Origin: Staphylococcus caprae
GTDB lineage: Bacteria; Bacillota; Bacilli; Staphylococcales; Staphylococcaceae
Direction: 5' to 3'
DNA length: 64,000 nucleotides
Assembly (NCBI RefSeq): GCF_002902725.1
Contig: NZ_PPRT01000031.1
Location: forward strand, 1-64,000
Positions 9,106 to 18,826 of the stretch are shown in pieces. The position numbers and the translations under genes are program-made. The notes beneath the pieces are model-generated. The model was not told where the DNA came from. It searched no databases and saw only the letters and a list, made by a program, of their open reading frames with translations. The stretch's first letter is position 1. Each line of letters opens with the position of its first letter.

Positions 9106-9120
9106 TGAAATTTATTATCA
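9106..9120. promoter_or_regulatory. Fur-like box before cntK
   Basis: TGAAATT-T-ATTATCA matches the 7-1-7 Fur consensus (TGATAAT-N-ATTATCA) except for two bases in the left arm. It ends seven bases before a TTGACA -35 element. Dual Fur and Zur control is established for the S. aureus cnt operon; that this copy binds Fur is inference. Confidence 0.5.
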
Positions 9121-9126
9121 ATTATA

Positions 9127-9158
9127 TTGACAATATGGTCCTACTCGTATACTATAAT
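9127..9158 (+). promoter_or_regulatory. Staphylopine operon promoter
   Basis: A consensus -35 TTGACA (9127-9132) is followed by an AT-rich -10 region TATACTATAAT (9148-9158) containing hexamers at 15, 17 or 20 bases. The Zur-like palindrome starts five bases later, so a bound repressor would block initiation. Confidence 0.65.
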
Positions 9159-9162
9159 CTTC

Positions 9163-9183
9163 AAATCGTAACAATTACGATTT
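9163..9183. promoter_or_regulatory. Zur-like operator before cntK
   Basis: A perfect 9-3-9 inverted repeat, AAATCGTAA-CAA-TTACGATTT, matching the staphylococcal Zur box. It sits just downstream of the -10 region and about 97 bases before cntK. Confidence 0.85.
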
Positions 9184-9279
9184 ATTTTGTACAACTATTT
9201 TAAAGTTGCTGATAGTTACAGATGCAACTATTTGTGACAGTAGCTTTAAAAGAGAATCCACAACACAAAGGAGTGTCAT

Positions 9280-10122
9280 ATGCATCGTCAGGTGATTGAA
9301 TTTTCAAAGTATAATCCGTCGGGGAATATGACTATTCTTGTTCACTCTAAACATCATCCAAATGAATACGCAACAATTGCTAATCAATTAATGGCAACGA
9401 CACATGTTTGCTGTGAACAAGTTGGTTTTATAGAATCTACGAATCACAATAATTGGGAAACATATCATTTAGTGATGAGTGGGAATGAATTTTGCGGGAA
9501 TGCTACGATGTCATACATTCATTATTTGCAAGAGCATCAACTGTTACAACATTCGCAATGTCAGTTGAAAGTATCAGGATATTCTCAGCTCGTACCTTGT
9601 AAGGTTCATAACCATCGATGTTACGAAGTGGGAATGCCTCAAGTACAACAAATCACACCAAGACAATTAGTCATTGCAGGACAACTATATCACGTACTTG
9701 AACTAACTTATGAATCTTACATACATTTTGTCGTTCCAACGCGAGATATTTCGGTGTCTTTTAAACAACAAGTAGAACAATTTGTGAGGACACAACGATG
9801 GAACGTTAATTATAAAACCATTGGTGTCATGTTATTTGACATGGAACAGCAGTTTTTACAACCACTCATTTATATACCTGAGGTGCAAAGTTTAATTTGG
9901 GAAAATAGCTGTGGCTCAGGGGCGGCTTCGATTGGTGTGTTTCAACAGTATCGGACAAATCAAGCGAGCAATGATTTCAAGGTGAATCAACCGGGTGGAA
10001 GCATTCTAGTTTCATCAACCTTTAATGAACAAATGTGTTATTTAACATCTATTAAAGGTCAAGTTTCAACTGTCGCAACAGGACAAGCATATATAGAACA
10101 GGAGACAAAGACATACTTATGA
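9280..10122 (+). CDS. cntK: Histidine racemase (staphylopine biosynthesis)
   Basis: A 280-residue DapF-fold, cofactor-independent racemase that converts L-His to D-His, the first step of staphylopine synthesis. The two catalytic cysteines are visible: Cys72 in GNEFCGNAT and Cys211 in NSCGSGAAS, each in the racemase/epimerase context. The start follows AAAGGAG. It is the first gene of the operon after the Zur-like box and overlaps cntL by 4 bases. Placement next to cntL and cntM makes the assignment secure. Confidence 0.93.
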   Translation: MHRQVIEFSKYNPSGNMTILVHSKHHPNEYATIANQLMATTHVCCEQVGFIESTNHNNWETYHLVMSGNEFCGNATMSYIHYLQEHQLLQHSQCQLKVSGYSQLVPCKVHNHRCYEVGMPQVQQITPRQLVIAGQLYHVLELTYESYIHFVVPTRDISVSFKQQVEQFVRTQRWNVNYKTIGVMLFDMEQQFLQPLIYIPEVQSLIWENSCGSGAASIGVFQQYRTNQASNDFKVNQPGGSILVSSTFNEQMCYLTSIKGQVSTVATGQAYIEQETKTYL

Positions 10123-10934
10123 ACTTAAAGCATGATATACAGCATCGATTACAAACATACTTAAGCCAATTTGAAACATTATATAAACAAGTGCGAAAAG
10201 ATGAGCAATACATTGATGAGCTAGAAACATTGGTTGATCGATATAGTCAATTGATATTAAGCCCGATTGCGCAACATCAATTCGATACATGGAACGATAA
10301 GGAAGCGAAAGAAAGGTTAACGCAACAACTTCAAGATATTACTGCACAGTGCGTCAAACAAGTAGAAGTGATACGTGCTAAGCGATTGTTAGACGGAAGG
10401 GCGTCTACCTCTGGTTATTTCGATAATATTGAGCATTGTATTAACGAGGAATTTGGTCAATGTCGTATTAAGAAAGAAGATAAATTATTGCTTATAGGTT
10501 CAGGCGCTTATCCAATGACGCTCACCCAAGTAGCTAAAGAAACGGGAGCGGCTGTGATTGGCATCGATATCGATCCTCAAGCTTTAGATTTAGGACAACG
10601 TATCGTGAAGGTACTTGCGCCAAATGAAGATATTCAAATCACGCATCAAACGGTCGATCAATTGGAAGACACACGTGATATTACGCACATTATTTTCAGC
10701 TCAACCATTCCGATTAAATATGACATCTTAGACCAATTATATGAATTGACGAATGACAATGTTGTAGTCGCCATGCGTTATGGCGATGGAATGAAATCAT
10801 TATTTAATTATCCATCTCAGAAAACGGATGACAAACATTGGTATTGTGTCTCTCAACAAACAAGACCTGATCAAATATTTGATATTGCCCTCTATCGCAA
10901 AGCGTCTGTTAAAGAGGGGGCTGCAAATGTCTAA
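10119..10934 (+). CDS. cntL: D-histidine 2-aminobutanoyltransferase (nicotianamine synthase-like)
   Basis: A 271-residue protein of the nicotianamine synthase-like family. It uses SAM as donor of an aminobutyrate group for D-histidine. An N-terminal helical region (1-120) precedes a Rossmann-type SAM-binding domain with [11 protein letters not shown] and [10 protein letters not shown]. It overlaps cntK and cntM by 4 and 8 bases, as expected for a tight metallophore operon. Confidence 0.93.
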   Translation: MNLKHDIQHRLQTYLSQFETLYKQVRKDEQYIDELETLVDRYSQLILSPIAQHQFDTWNDKEAKERLTQQLQDITAQCVKQVEVIRAKRLLDGRASTSGYFDNIEHCINEEFGQCRIKKEDKLLLIGSGAYPMTLTQVAKETGAAVIGIDIDPQALDLGQRIVKVLAPNEDIQITHQTVDQLEDTRDITHIIFSSTIPIKYDILDQLYELTNDNVVVAMRYGDGMKSLFNYPSQKTDDKHWYCVSQQTRPDQIFDIALYRKASVKEGAANV

Positions 10935-12222
10935 TACATTAATTGTAGGGAGTGGCCCTGTAGCCATTCAACTTGCACAAATATGCCATCAAGTGACGGA
11001 TGGCAACATTGATATTGTGAGTCGCGCAAAGACGTCTATTAAGTCGAAACGTGTGTATGATGCGTATCAAAGTGAAGGATATTTCCAAGTTTCCACTCAG
11101 AATGACGCGCACCATCAACTTTCAGGGCAATTCAAAGTTCATCAATTTTTTAAAGATATTAAAGATGTGGATCAAGAATACGATACGTTGATCATGGCGT
11201 GTACTGCAGATGCGTATCGTCCAATACTTGAACAACTTGCAACATCTACATTACAACGGGTGAAACACATCATCTTAGTCTCTCCAACTTTGGGATCGCA
11301 CATGTTGATTGAACAAATCATGTTAGAAGTGAACCCAGACGTAGAGGTGATTTCATTTTCAACATATTTAGGAGATACACGAATTATAGATGCGGAACAA
11401 ACGCATAAGGTGCTTACGACAGGAGTCAAATCCAAATTGTATGTAGGTTCTAACCACGCACACTCTAATTTGATTGAGCGCATTAAAACGTGCTTTGAAC
11501 AATTAAAAATTCAACTCACAGTAATGGACACACCATTACAAGCTGAGATACATAATAGCTCACTCTATGTGCACCCCGCACTGTTTATGAATGACTTTTC
11601 ATTACATGCAATATTTGAAGGCATCTCAGTACCTGTATATGTTTATAAACTATTTCCTGAAGGACCAATTACGATGACATTAATCCGTGAAATGCGTCAA
11701 ATGTGGCAGGAAATGATGACCATTTTAGACAAATTAAGTGTGCCGTCAGTCAATCTTTTGAAATTTATGGTAAAGGAAAATTATCCAGTGCGATCGGAAA
11801 CAATGAGTGAATGGGAGATTGACCATTTTGAACAGTTACCCTCTATACATCAAGAATATCTATTATACGTTCGCTATACCGCCATTTTAATTGATCCATT
11901 TTCGCAACCTGATGAAAAGGGGAACTATTTTGATTTTTCAACGGTTCCATATAAACAAATTGAGGTTGATGAACGAGATACGATGCATATTCCAAGAATG
12001 CCAAGTGAAGACAGCTACCGAACATCAATCATTCAGGCAATCGGAAGGTCGCTTGGTGTTCAAACACCAATGATTGATCAATTCTTAGCTCGATATCGTG
12101 CATATTGCCAAAGTTATCAAACACAACATCCACATCAACGTGTATCGACACAATTTGATCCACATGCGTATGACAAAGATATTGCCTTAGTGAATCAATT
12201 TTTAAAAGAAAAGCATTCTTAA
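10927..12222 (+). CDS. cntM: Staphylopine synthase (opine dehydrogenase)
   Basis: A 431-residue opine dehydrogenase that reductively condenses the CntL product with pyruvate using NAD(P)H. The nucleotide-binding motif [15 protein letters not shown] is at the very N-terminus, which supports the ATG at 10927 (after AGAGGGGG) over an upstream in-frame start inside cntL. The C-terminal helical domain fits the family length. An 85-base gap separates it from cntA; I see no terminator there. Confidence 0.92.
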   Translation: MSNTLIVGSGPVAIQLAQICHQVTDGNIDIVSRAKTSIKSKRVYDAYQSEGYFQVSTQNDAHHQLSGQFKVHQFFKDIKDVDQEYDTLIMACTADAYRPILEQLATSTLQRVKHIILVSPTLGSHMLIEQIMLEVNPDVEVISFSTYLGDTRIIDAEQTHKVLTTGVKSKLYVGSNHAHSNLIERIKTCFEQLKIQLTVMDTPLQAEIHNSSLYVHPALFMNDFSLHAIFEGISVPVYVYKLFPEGPITMTLIREMRQMWQEMMTILDKLSVPSVNLLKFMVKENYPVRSETMSEWEIDHFEQLPSIHQEYLLYVRYTAILIDPFSQPDEKGNYFDFSTVPYKQIEVDERDTMHIPRMPSEDSYRTSIIQAIGRSLGVQTPMIDQFLARYRAYCQSYQTQHPHQRVSTQFDPHAYDKDIALVNQFLKEKHS

Positions 12223-12307
12223 ATATAAAGTCATACGCCTTATTGATACTACAAAGACACACGATACGTCATACGTAAACATCTTCAACATAGAAAGAGG
12301 AAATGAT

Positions 12308-13906
12308 ATGAACAAAATAACAAGAATGAGTACAGTTTTACTGATATCAGGGTTAATATTAACAGGTTGTGGTGGCAATAAAGAACTAGAAGAAAAGAAA
12401 GAACATAAGACGTTGTCATATACCACAGTGAAAGATATTAGCGATATGAATCCACATGTCTATGGTGGTTCAATGTCAGCAGAGAGTATGATTTATGAAC
12501 CACTCGTAAGAAATACAAAGGAAGGTATCAAACCACTACTAGCTAAGAAATGGGATATTTCAGATGATGGACCAACGTATACATTCCATTTAAGAAATGA
12601 TGTGACGTTTCATGATGGTACAAAATTTGATGCCGAAGCAGTAAAGAAAAATATAGATGCTGTTCAACAAAATAAGAAGTTACATTCATGGCTGAAGATA
12701 TCAACGCTCATCGACAACGTTAAAGTGAAAGACAAATATACGGTGCAACTTCATTTGAAGGAAGCGTATCAACCAGCATTAGCAGAACTTGCGATGCCTC
12801 GTCCATATGTCTTTGTATCTCCAAAAGATTTTAAACATGGAACAACGAAAGACGGTGTGAAATCATTCGATGGTACAGGACCATTTAAAATGGGACAGCA
12901 CAAAAAGGATGAGTACGCAGAATTTAATAAAAACAAAGAATATTGGGGCGAAAAATCTAAATTAAATAAAGTCGAAGCAAAAGTTAAGCCTGCCGGGGAG
13001 ACTGCCTTCTTATCAATGAAGAAAGGTGAAACGAACTTTACGTTCACTGATGATAGAGGAACAGACAGTTTAGACAAAGACGGCTTAAATCAATTGAAAG
13101 AAACAGGACAATACCAAGTTAAACGAAGTCAGCCGATGAACACGAAAATGATTGTGGCCAATTCAGGTAAAAAAGACAGTGCTGTAAGTGATAAAACAGT
13201 ACGCCAAGCATTAGGCCATATGGTAAATCGAAATAAAATTTCTAAAGACATCTTGGACGGTCAGGAAAAGCCAGCAACGCAATTATTCGCGAAAAATGTG
13301 ACAGACATTAACTTCAATATGCCAACACGCGAATATGATACGAAAAAAGCCGAGAAGTTACTGAATGAAGCGGGTTGGAAGTTGTCTAAAGATAACAATA
13401 TACGACAAAAAGAAGGCAAAGCGCTCACGCTCTCAATGTATTACGATAAAGGTTCTTCTGAGCAAAAAGAGCAGGCAGAATTTTTACAAGCTGAATTTAA
13501 AAAGTTAGGCATCAAGTTAAACATTAATGGAGAAACATCAGATAAAGTCGCAGAAAGACGAACATCAGGAGATTACGATTTAATGTTCAATCAAACGTGG
13601 GGATTACTCTATGATCCACAAAGTACACTTGCAGCATTTAAAACTAAAACAGGTTATGAAAGTGCGACATCAGGCATTAAGAATAAAGCAGATTTATATA
13701 AAGATATCGATGAAGCTTTCAAAATACAAAATCCTAAAGAACGTTCTAAAGCGTACCAAAAAATCTTAAAACGTATCGATAATGAGGGCGTCTTTATTCC
13801 TGTTTCTTATGGCAGAATGACGGTGGTTGCGCCAAAAGATTTAGATCATGTGTCATTTACTCAGTCGCAATACGAACTCCCATTTAATGAGATGCAGTAT
13901 AAATAA
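12308..13906 (+). CDS. cntA: Metal-staphylopine-binding lipoprotein
   Basis: A 532-residue SBP_bac_5 lipoprotein with lipobox LILTGCGG and the family regions DMNPHVYGGSMSAESM and TWGLLYDPQSTLAAF. It captures staphylopine complexed with zinc, nickel, cobalt or copper for import by CntBCDF. It starts ATG after AAAGAGG and is 12 bases from cntB. It closely resembles S. aureus CntA and differs clearly from the NikA-type protein at 1.1 kb. Confidence 0.92.
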   Translation: MNKITRMSTVLLISGLILTGCGGNKELEEKKEHKTLSYTTVKDISDMNPHVYGGSMSAESMIYEPLVRNTKEGIKPLLAKKWDISDDGPTYTFHLRNDVTFHDGTKFDAEAVKKNIDAVQQNKKLHSWLKISTLIDNVKVKDKYTVQLHLKEAYQPALAELAMPRPYVFVSPKDFKHGTTKDGVKSFDGTGPFKMGQHKKDEYAEFNKNKEYWGEKSKLNKVEAKVKPAGETAFLSMKKGETNFTFTDDRGTDSLDKDGLNQLKETGQYQVKRSQPMNTKMIVANSGKKDSAVSDKTVRQALGHMVNRNKISKDILDGQEKPATQLFAKNVTDINFNMPTREYDTKKAEKLLNEAGWKLSKDNNIRQKEGKALTLSMYYDKGSSEQKEQAEFLQAEFKKLGIKLNINGETSDKVAERRTSGDYDLMFNQTWGLLYDPQSTLAAFKTKTGYESATSGIKNKADLYKDIDEAFKIQNPKERSKAYQKILKRIDNEGVFIPVSYGRMTVVAPKDLDHVSFTQSQYELPFNEMQYK

Positions 13907-13918
13907 GGGAACATCTAG

Positions 13919-14854
13919 ATGGCCAAGTTAATACTCAAACGTCTTGTTCTCATGTTCCCGTTATTGATTGTAGTGAGTTTTATGACATTTATGATGACGT
14001 ATCTAACTAAAGGAGATCCAGCTGTCACGATTTTACATGCACAAGGAACGCCTAACATTACGCCACAGTTAATTGCTGAAACTAATGAAAAGTATGGCTT
14101 AAACGCACCGATATTCATTCAATATAAAAATTGGCTTATTCAAGCGATACAATTTAAATTTGGTACGAGCTATATTACAGGAGATCCAGTATCAGAACGT
14201 ATAGGACCTGCCTTTTTCAATACTTTAAAACTTACACTGATTTCAAGTATTTCAGTTATTATTACATCTATTATATTAGGAGTTATCAGTGCTTTAACAA
14301 GAGGAAAGTTGACTGATCGTGTGATACGTTCAGTTGCGTTCTTCTTAACTGCACTACCTTCTTATTGGATAGCATCGATGCTCATTATCTATATATCAGT
14401 AAAGCTAAATCTCTTACCCACGTCTGGTTTAACAGGCCCTGAAAGCTATATCTTACCTGTCTTTGTAGTTACGATTACGTATGCAGGCATTTATTTCAGA
14501 AATGTGAGACGCTCGATGATTGAACAACTGAATGAAGATTATGTGTTGTATTTAAATGCCAGTGGTGTACATACAATAACATTGCTCTTACACGTTTTAC
14601 GTAATGCACTACAAGTTGCCGTCTCGCTCTTCTGTATGTCAGTACCTATGATTATGGGCGGGCTTGTCGTTATTGAAAATGTCTTCGCATGGCCTGGGTT
14701 AGGACAATTAAGTCTCAAAGCTATTGTCGAACATGATTTACCAGTTATTCAGGCCTATGTACTCATTGTCGCTGTATTATTCATTGTGTTTAACACGATA
14801 GCAGATATGATTAACGCAATGTTAAATCCTAAATTAAGGGAGGCGACAAGATGA
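13919..14854 (+). CDS. cntB: Staphylopine importer permease CntB
   Basis: A 311-residue DppB-class permease with about six membrane helices, the coupling loop around YVLYLNASGVH, and conserved VIENVFAWPGLGQL near residues 256-269. It overlaps cntC by 4 bases. It pairs with CntC to form the channel for metal-staphylopine. Confidence 0.9.
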   Translation: MAKLILKRLVLMFPLLIVVSFMTFMMTYLTKGDPAVTILHAQGTPNITPQLIAETNEKYGLNAPIFIQYKNWLIQAIQFKFGTSYITGDPVSERIGPAFFNTLKLTLISSISVIITSIILGVISALTRGKLTDRVIRSVAFFLTALPSYWIASMLIIYISVKLNLLPTSGLTGPESYILPVFVVTITYAGIYFRNVRRSMIEQLNEDYVLYLNASGVHTITLLLHVLRNALQVAVSLFCMSVPMIMGGLVVIENVFAWPGLGQLSLKAIVEHDLPVIQAYVLIVAVLFIVFNTIADMINAMLNPKLREATR

Positions 14855-15720
14855 TCATTTTAAAGCGTTTAATGCAAGATAGAGGTGCAGTGATTGCGAT
14901 GAGCATCATTTTACTGTATGTCGTGCTCGGTTTATTCGCGCCTATCGTTACATATTATGAACCTAATCACATTAACACCTCAGATAAATTTGCTGTCATC
15001 AGTTGGTCGCATTGGTTAGGCACTGATCACTTAGGACGTGATATGTTAACGCGAATGATTTACGGCATCAGACCGAGTTTATTATATGTGTTTATCGCGT
15101 TATTTGTGTCCGTAGTGATTGGCGCAATTCTCGGATTGATAGCTGGATATTTCCGAGGTTATATTGATGCTTTAATGATGCGTTGTTGTGATGTCATGTT
15201 GGCATTTCCAAGTTATGTTGTGACATTAGCATTGATTACAGTATTTGGTATGGGCGTAGAGAATATTATTTTGGCATTTATACTCACGCGTTGGGCATGG
15301 TTTTGTCGTATTATTCGTACGAGTGTAATGCAATATACTGAAGCGAATCATGTGAAATTTGCTAAAACGATTGGTATGAGCCATTCATCTATTATTCTAA
15401 AGCATATCTTGCCTTTAACACTCGCTGATATCGCTATTATTGCGAGTAGTTCAATGTGTTCAATGATATTGCAAATGTCTGGGTTTTCATTTTTAGGGTT
15501 AGGCGTAAAAGCCCCGACAGCTGAATGGGGAATGATGTTAAATGAAGCACGCAAAGTGATGTTCACACATCCTGAAATGATGTTAACTACAGCAATAGCC
15601 ATCGTCATTATTGTTATGGCCTTTAACTTCCTATCGGATGCCTTACAAATTGCGATTGATCCACGAATTACTTCTAAGGAAAAGAGACGTGCCATGAAGA
15701 AAGGTGTGATGTCTATATGA
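14851..15720 (+). CDS. cntC: Staphylopine importer permease CntC
   Basis: A 289-residue DppC-class permease: LGTDHLGRDMLTRMIYG near residue 55, and the FLGLGVKAPTAEWG motif followed by a last membrane segment (FNFLSDALQIAIDP). This intact C-terminus contrasts with the truncated nikC at 4.28 kb. It overlaps cntB and cntD by 4 bases each. Confidence 0.9.
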   Translation: MIILKRLMQDRGAVIAMSIILLYVVLGLFAPIVTYYEPNHINTSDKFAVISWSHWLGTDHLGRDMLTRMIYGIRPSLLYVFIALFVSVVIGAILGLIAGYFRGYIDALMMRCCDVMLAFPSYVVTLALITVFGMGVENIILAFILTRWAWFCRIIRTSVMQYTEANHVKFAKTIGMSHSSIILKHILPLTLADIAIIASSSMCSMILQMSGFSFLGLGVKAPTAEWGMMLNEARKVMFTHPEMMLTTAIAIVIIVMAFNFLSDALQIAIDPRITSKEKRRAMKKGVMSI

Positions 15721-16532
15721 CATTATTATCTGTCGAGAACTTGCAAATTATGGATGTTTGGACTGATACCACACTTGTAGAAGAAGTGAACTTTAAAGTA
15801 GCACGAGGCGAGACGCTCGGGATGATTGGAGAAAGCGGTAGTGGTAAATCTATTACGTGTAAAGCTTTACTAGGTTTAAATCCTGAACGACTTCGTGTGT
15901 CAGGGGATATTTATTTTGAAAATGAAAATTTAATGCATTTATCTCAAAAGGACTTACGTAGTCAACGAGGTAAGCATATTGCAATGGTGATGCAACACGG
16001 GGCACGCGCATTTGACCCATCGGCAAAAGTAGGTAAGCAAATGATGGAAACAATGCGAGCGCATACGACATTAACGAAGACGGAAGTGAAACAAACGCTT
16101 ATGGAATATATGACGTATATCAATTTAAAACAACCTGAAATCATCTTGGATGCATATCCTCATATGTTGTCAGGTGGTATGTTGCAACGACTGATGATTG
16201 CGTTGGCTTTAGCATTGAAACCGAAGCTTATTATCGCGGATGAACCCACGACAGCATTAGATACGATTACGCAGTACGATGTGCTTGAAGCATTTCAAGA
16301 TATTAAACGTCACTTTGATTGTGCCATGATTTTTATATCACATGATTTGACTGTAATTAATCAACTTGCAGATCGTGTCATTGTAATGAAAGAAGGTCAC
16401 CTCGTTGAGAGCGGTTCTACAGAAGACGTCTTGCATCATCCACGCCATGCTTATACGAAATATTTATTATCCACTAAAAAGAAAGTGAGCGATCATTTTC
16501 AAAGGGTGATGAGAGGTGAAGTCAATGCTTAA
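15717..16532 (+). CDS. cntD: Staphylopine importer ATPase CntD
   Basis: A 271-residue ATPase with Walker A GESGSGKS, signature LSGGMLQR, Walker B LIIADEPTTALD and an H-loop in ISHDL. Position and class identify it as CntD. It overlaps cntC by 4 bases and cntF by 8 bases. Confidence 0.9.
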   Translation: MTLLSVENLQIMDVWTDTTLVEEVNFKVARGETLGMIGESGSGKSITCKALLGLNPERLRVSGDIYFENENLMHLSQKDLRSQRGKHIAMVMQHGARAFDPSAKVGKQMMETMRAHTTLTKTEVKQTLMEYMTYINLKQPEIILDAYPHMLSGGMLQRLMIALALALKPKLIIADEPTTALDTITQYDVLEAFQDIKRHFDCAMIFISHDLTVINQLADRVIVMKEGHLVESGSTEDVLHHPRHAYTKYLLSTKKKVSDHFQRVMRGEVNA

Positions 16533-17289
16533 AATCACACATGTTGAGAAGTCATACGGTAAAAAATCATGGTTTCATCCTGCGCCTCACTGCATCGTCA
16601 AAGATGTAACATTTGAATGTCCAGTCGGGGAAAGTATCGCTATTATAGGAGAAAGTGGAAGCGGGAAGTCTATCCTCAGTCGAATGATTCTTGGTATTGA
16701 AAGGCCTGATAAAGGAAGCGTTACGCTTAATGATCAACCGATGTATCGCGCGAAAGTAAGGCGTCATCAAATCAGTGCAGTCTTTCAAGATTACACGTCA
16801 TCGCTACATCCATTTCAAACGGTTAGAAATATCATGTTCGAAGTGATGTGTCGATGTGACAAGAAACATCAAGAAGAGATGGAAATCGATGCGATTAAAT
16901 TATTGGAAGAAGTAGGACTAACGAAAGCGTATTTAGATAAATATCCCAACATGTTATCCGGTGGTGAAGCGCAACGTGTGGCCATTGCTCGTGCTATATG
17001 CATGAATCCTCAATATATTTTATTTGATGAGGCGATTAGTTCATTAGATATGTCTATTCAGACGCAAATATTAGACTTGTTAAAGAAATTAAGACAAACG
17101 CGACAACTGAGCTATATTTTTATTACACATGACATTCAGGCGGCTACCTATTTGTGTGATCAGTTAATCATTTTTAAAAATGGTCAAATTGAGGAGCACA
17201 TAGAAACATGCGATTTACATTCAAGTCGTAATCCTTATACAACAGCATTGATTAATAAACAACTAACATTTTTAGGAGTGAGGCAATGA
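16525..17289 (+). CDS. cntF: Staphylopine importer ATPase CntF
   Basis: A 254-residue ATPase: Walker A GESGSGKS, signature LSGGEAQR, Walker B ILFDEAISSLD. GAGAGGTG places the ATG at 16525 about eight bases downstream, better than the GTG nine bases earlier. The stop overlaps the cntE ATG (ATGA). It works with CntD to drive uptake. Confidence 0.9.
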   Translation: MLKITHVEKSYGKKSWFHPAPHCIVKDVTFECPVGESIAIIGESGSGKSILSRMILGIERPDKGSVTLNDQPMYRAKVRRHQISAVFQDYTSSLHPFQTVRNIMFEVMCRCDKKHQEEMEIDAIKLLEEVGLTKAYLDKYPNMLSGGEAQRVAIARAICMNPQYILFDEAISSLDMSIQTQILDLLKKLRQTRQLSYIFITHDIQAATYLCDQLIIFKNGQIEEHIETCDLHSSRNPYTTALINKQLTFLGVRQ

Positions 17290-18464
17290 AAGGAGCCATG
17301 GCTTGGCCATTTCTAAGATTATACATATTAACCTTAATGTTTTTTAGCGCAAACGCAATTTTAAATGTATTTATTCCTTTAAGAGGGCATAGTTTAGGTG
17401 CAACAAACTCTGTTATCGGTATTGTCATGGGTGCCTATATGCTCACAGCGATGGTATTTCGCCCATGGGCAGGTCAAATTATTGCACGTGTGGGCCCAAT
17501 TAAAGTATTACGTATCATTCTTTTTATCAATGCTTGTGCGTTGATATTGTACGGCTTCACAGGATTAGAAGGTTATTTTGTGGCACGTGTCATGCAAGGT
17601 GTGTGTACAGCTTTCTTCTCCATGTCACTTCAACTTGGCATCATTGATGCGTTGCCAGAAGAACATCGTTCAGAAGGGGTATCTTTGTATTCGTTATTTT
17701 CTACTATACCTAATTTAATTGGACCACTTGTAGCAGTTGGAATATGGAATTACGGACACATCTCTGTGTTCGCCATGGTCATGATTGGTATTGCTACGAT
17801 AACGACGTTCTTTGGATATCGTGTGACATTTGCTGAACAAGAACCCGACACTCGTGATAAGATTGAGCCATTACAATTTAACGCTATCACAGTGTTTGCC
17901 CAATCTTTTAAAAATAAGGAACTCTTCAATAGCGGATGTATTATGATTATTGTATCTATCGTCTTCGGTGCAGTGAGTACGTTTGTTCCATTATATACAG
18001 TGAAGTATGAATTCGCGAATGCAGGTATTTTCTTAACTATTCAAGCGATAGCAGTCGTATTGGCACGTATATATTTACGTAAACATATCCCATCAGACGG
18101 ATTATGGCATCCATTATATATGGTCAATGTGCTGATGCTACTTACTATAGCTTCGATGCTAGTGGCTATAGGCCCACATCTTCATGTCGTCATCTTTTAC
18201 GTGAGTGCGATGATGATCGGTATCACGCAAGCATTAGTCTATCCAACATTAACGTCATATTTAAGCTTCGCATTGCCTAAATCGGGTCGGAACATGCTAC
18301 TAGGATTATTTATCGCTTGTGCAGATTTAGGTGTTTCATTAGGCGGCAGTTTGATGGGGCCGATTTCGGATTTAATCGGCTATAGCTGGATGTATTTAGT
18401 ATGTGGTTTACTCGTAATATGCGCGATAATGATGAGCTTGATAAAAAAACAAAATGTCAGTTAG
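17286..18464 (+). CDS. cntE: Staphylopine exporter (MFS)
   Basis: A 392-residue major facilitator with about 12 membrane segments; it exports free staphylopine so it can scavenge metals outside. The MFS loop motif GAYMLTAMVFRPWAGQI lies near residues 47-63. As the last gene of the cnt operon, with a terminator 50 bases downstream, its identity rests on gene order as well as class. Confidence 0.9.
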   Translation: MKGAMAWPFLRLYILTLMFFSANAILNVFIPLRGHSLGATNSVIGIVMGAYMLTAMVFRPWAGQIIARVGPIKVLRIILFINACALILYGFTGLEGYFVARVMQGVCTAFFSMSLQLGIIDALPEEHRSEGVSLYSLFSTIPNLIGPLVAVGIWNYGHISVFAMVMIGIATITTFFGYRVTFAEQEPDTRDKIEPLQFNAITVFAQSFKNKELFNSGCIMIIVSIVFGAVSTFVPLYTVKYEFANAGIFLTIQAIAVVLARIYLRKHIPSDGLWHPLYMVNVLMLLTIASMLVAIGPHLHVVIFYVSAMMIGITQALVYPTLTSYLSFALPKSGRNMLLGLFIACADLGVSLGGSLMGPISDLIGYSWMYLVCGLLVICAIMMSLIKKQNVS

Positions 18465-18513
18465 ATATGGATAAGTTAGAGGAGAAATTTGGTTAAATTA
18501 ATAAATAATGAAG

Positions 18514-18546
18514 AGTGAGACGCGAATTGAGTCTCACTTTCCTTTT
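18514..18546 (+). terminator. Terminator of the staphylopine operon
   Basis: Perfect arms AGTGAGAC (18514-18521) and GTCTCACT (18531-18538) with a 9-base loop, followed by TTCCTTTT. Confidence 0.85.
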
Positions 18547-18826
18547 ATATTGAACAAGACAGAAATATAAAATTATTGTAAATTTTTCCTGTTGTAATTT
18601 TAAAATTTGTGTAAATTTACGAATAAAGTGTTTACAAAACATAATTCGAACATAAAATAAGAGTAGCACAACAATATTTAAGTGGTTGTAATGTAAAAAA
18701 TAATTGATTTAGCCAGGCTTAAATATTTATTTACTTTATGATTTATAATCAATGGTTTTTACATAGGGATGTTTGTTAAATTACTACTTTAATATTATTG
18801 TGAAAAAATCAAAGGGAGAGTTATTA

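Noticed and set aside
12223..12307. Possible second promoter or terminator between cntM and cntA
   Set aside because: The 85-base gap has a short TACGT dyad but no T-run, no good -35/-10 pair and no Zur or Fur box, so I treat the locus as one operon.
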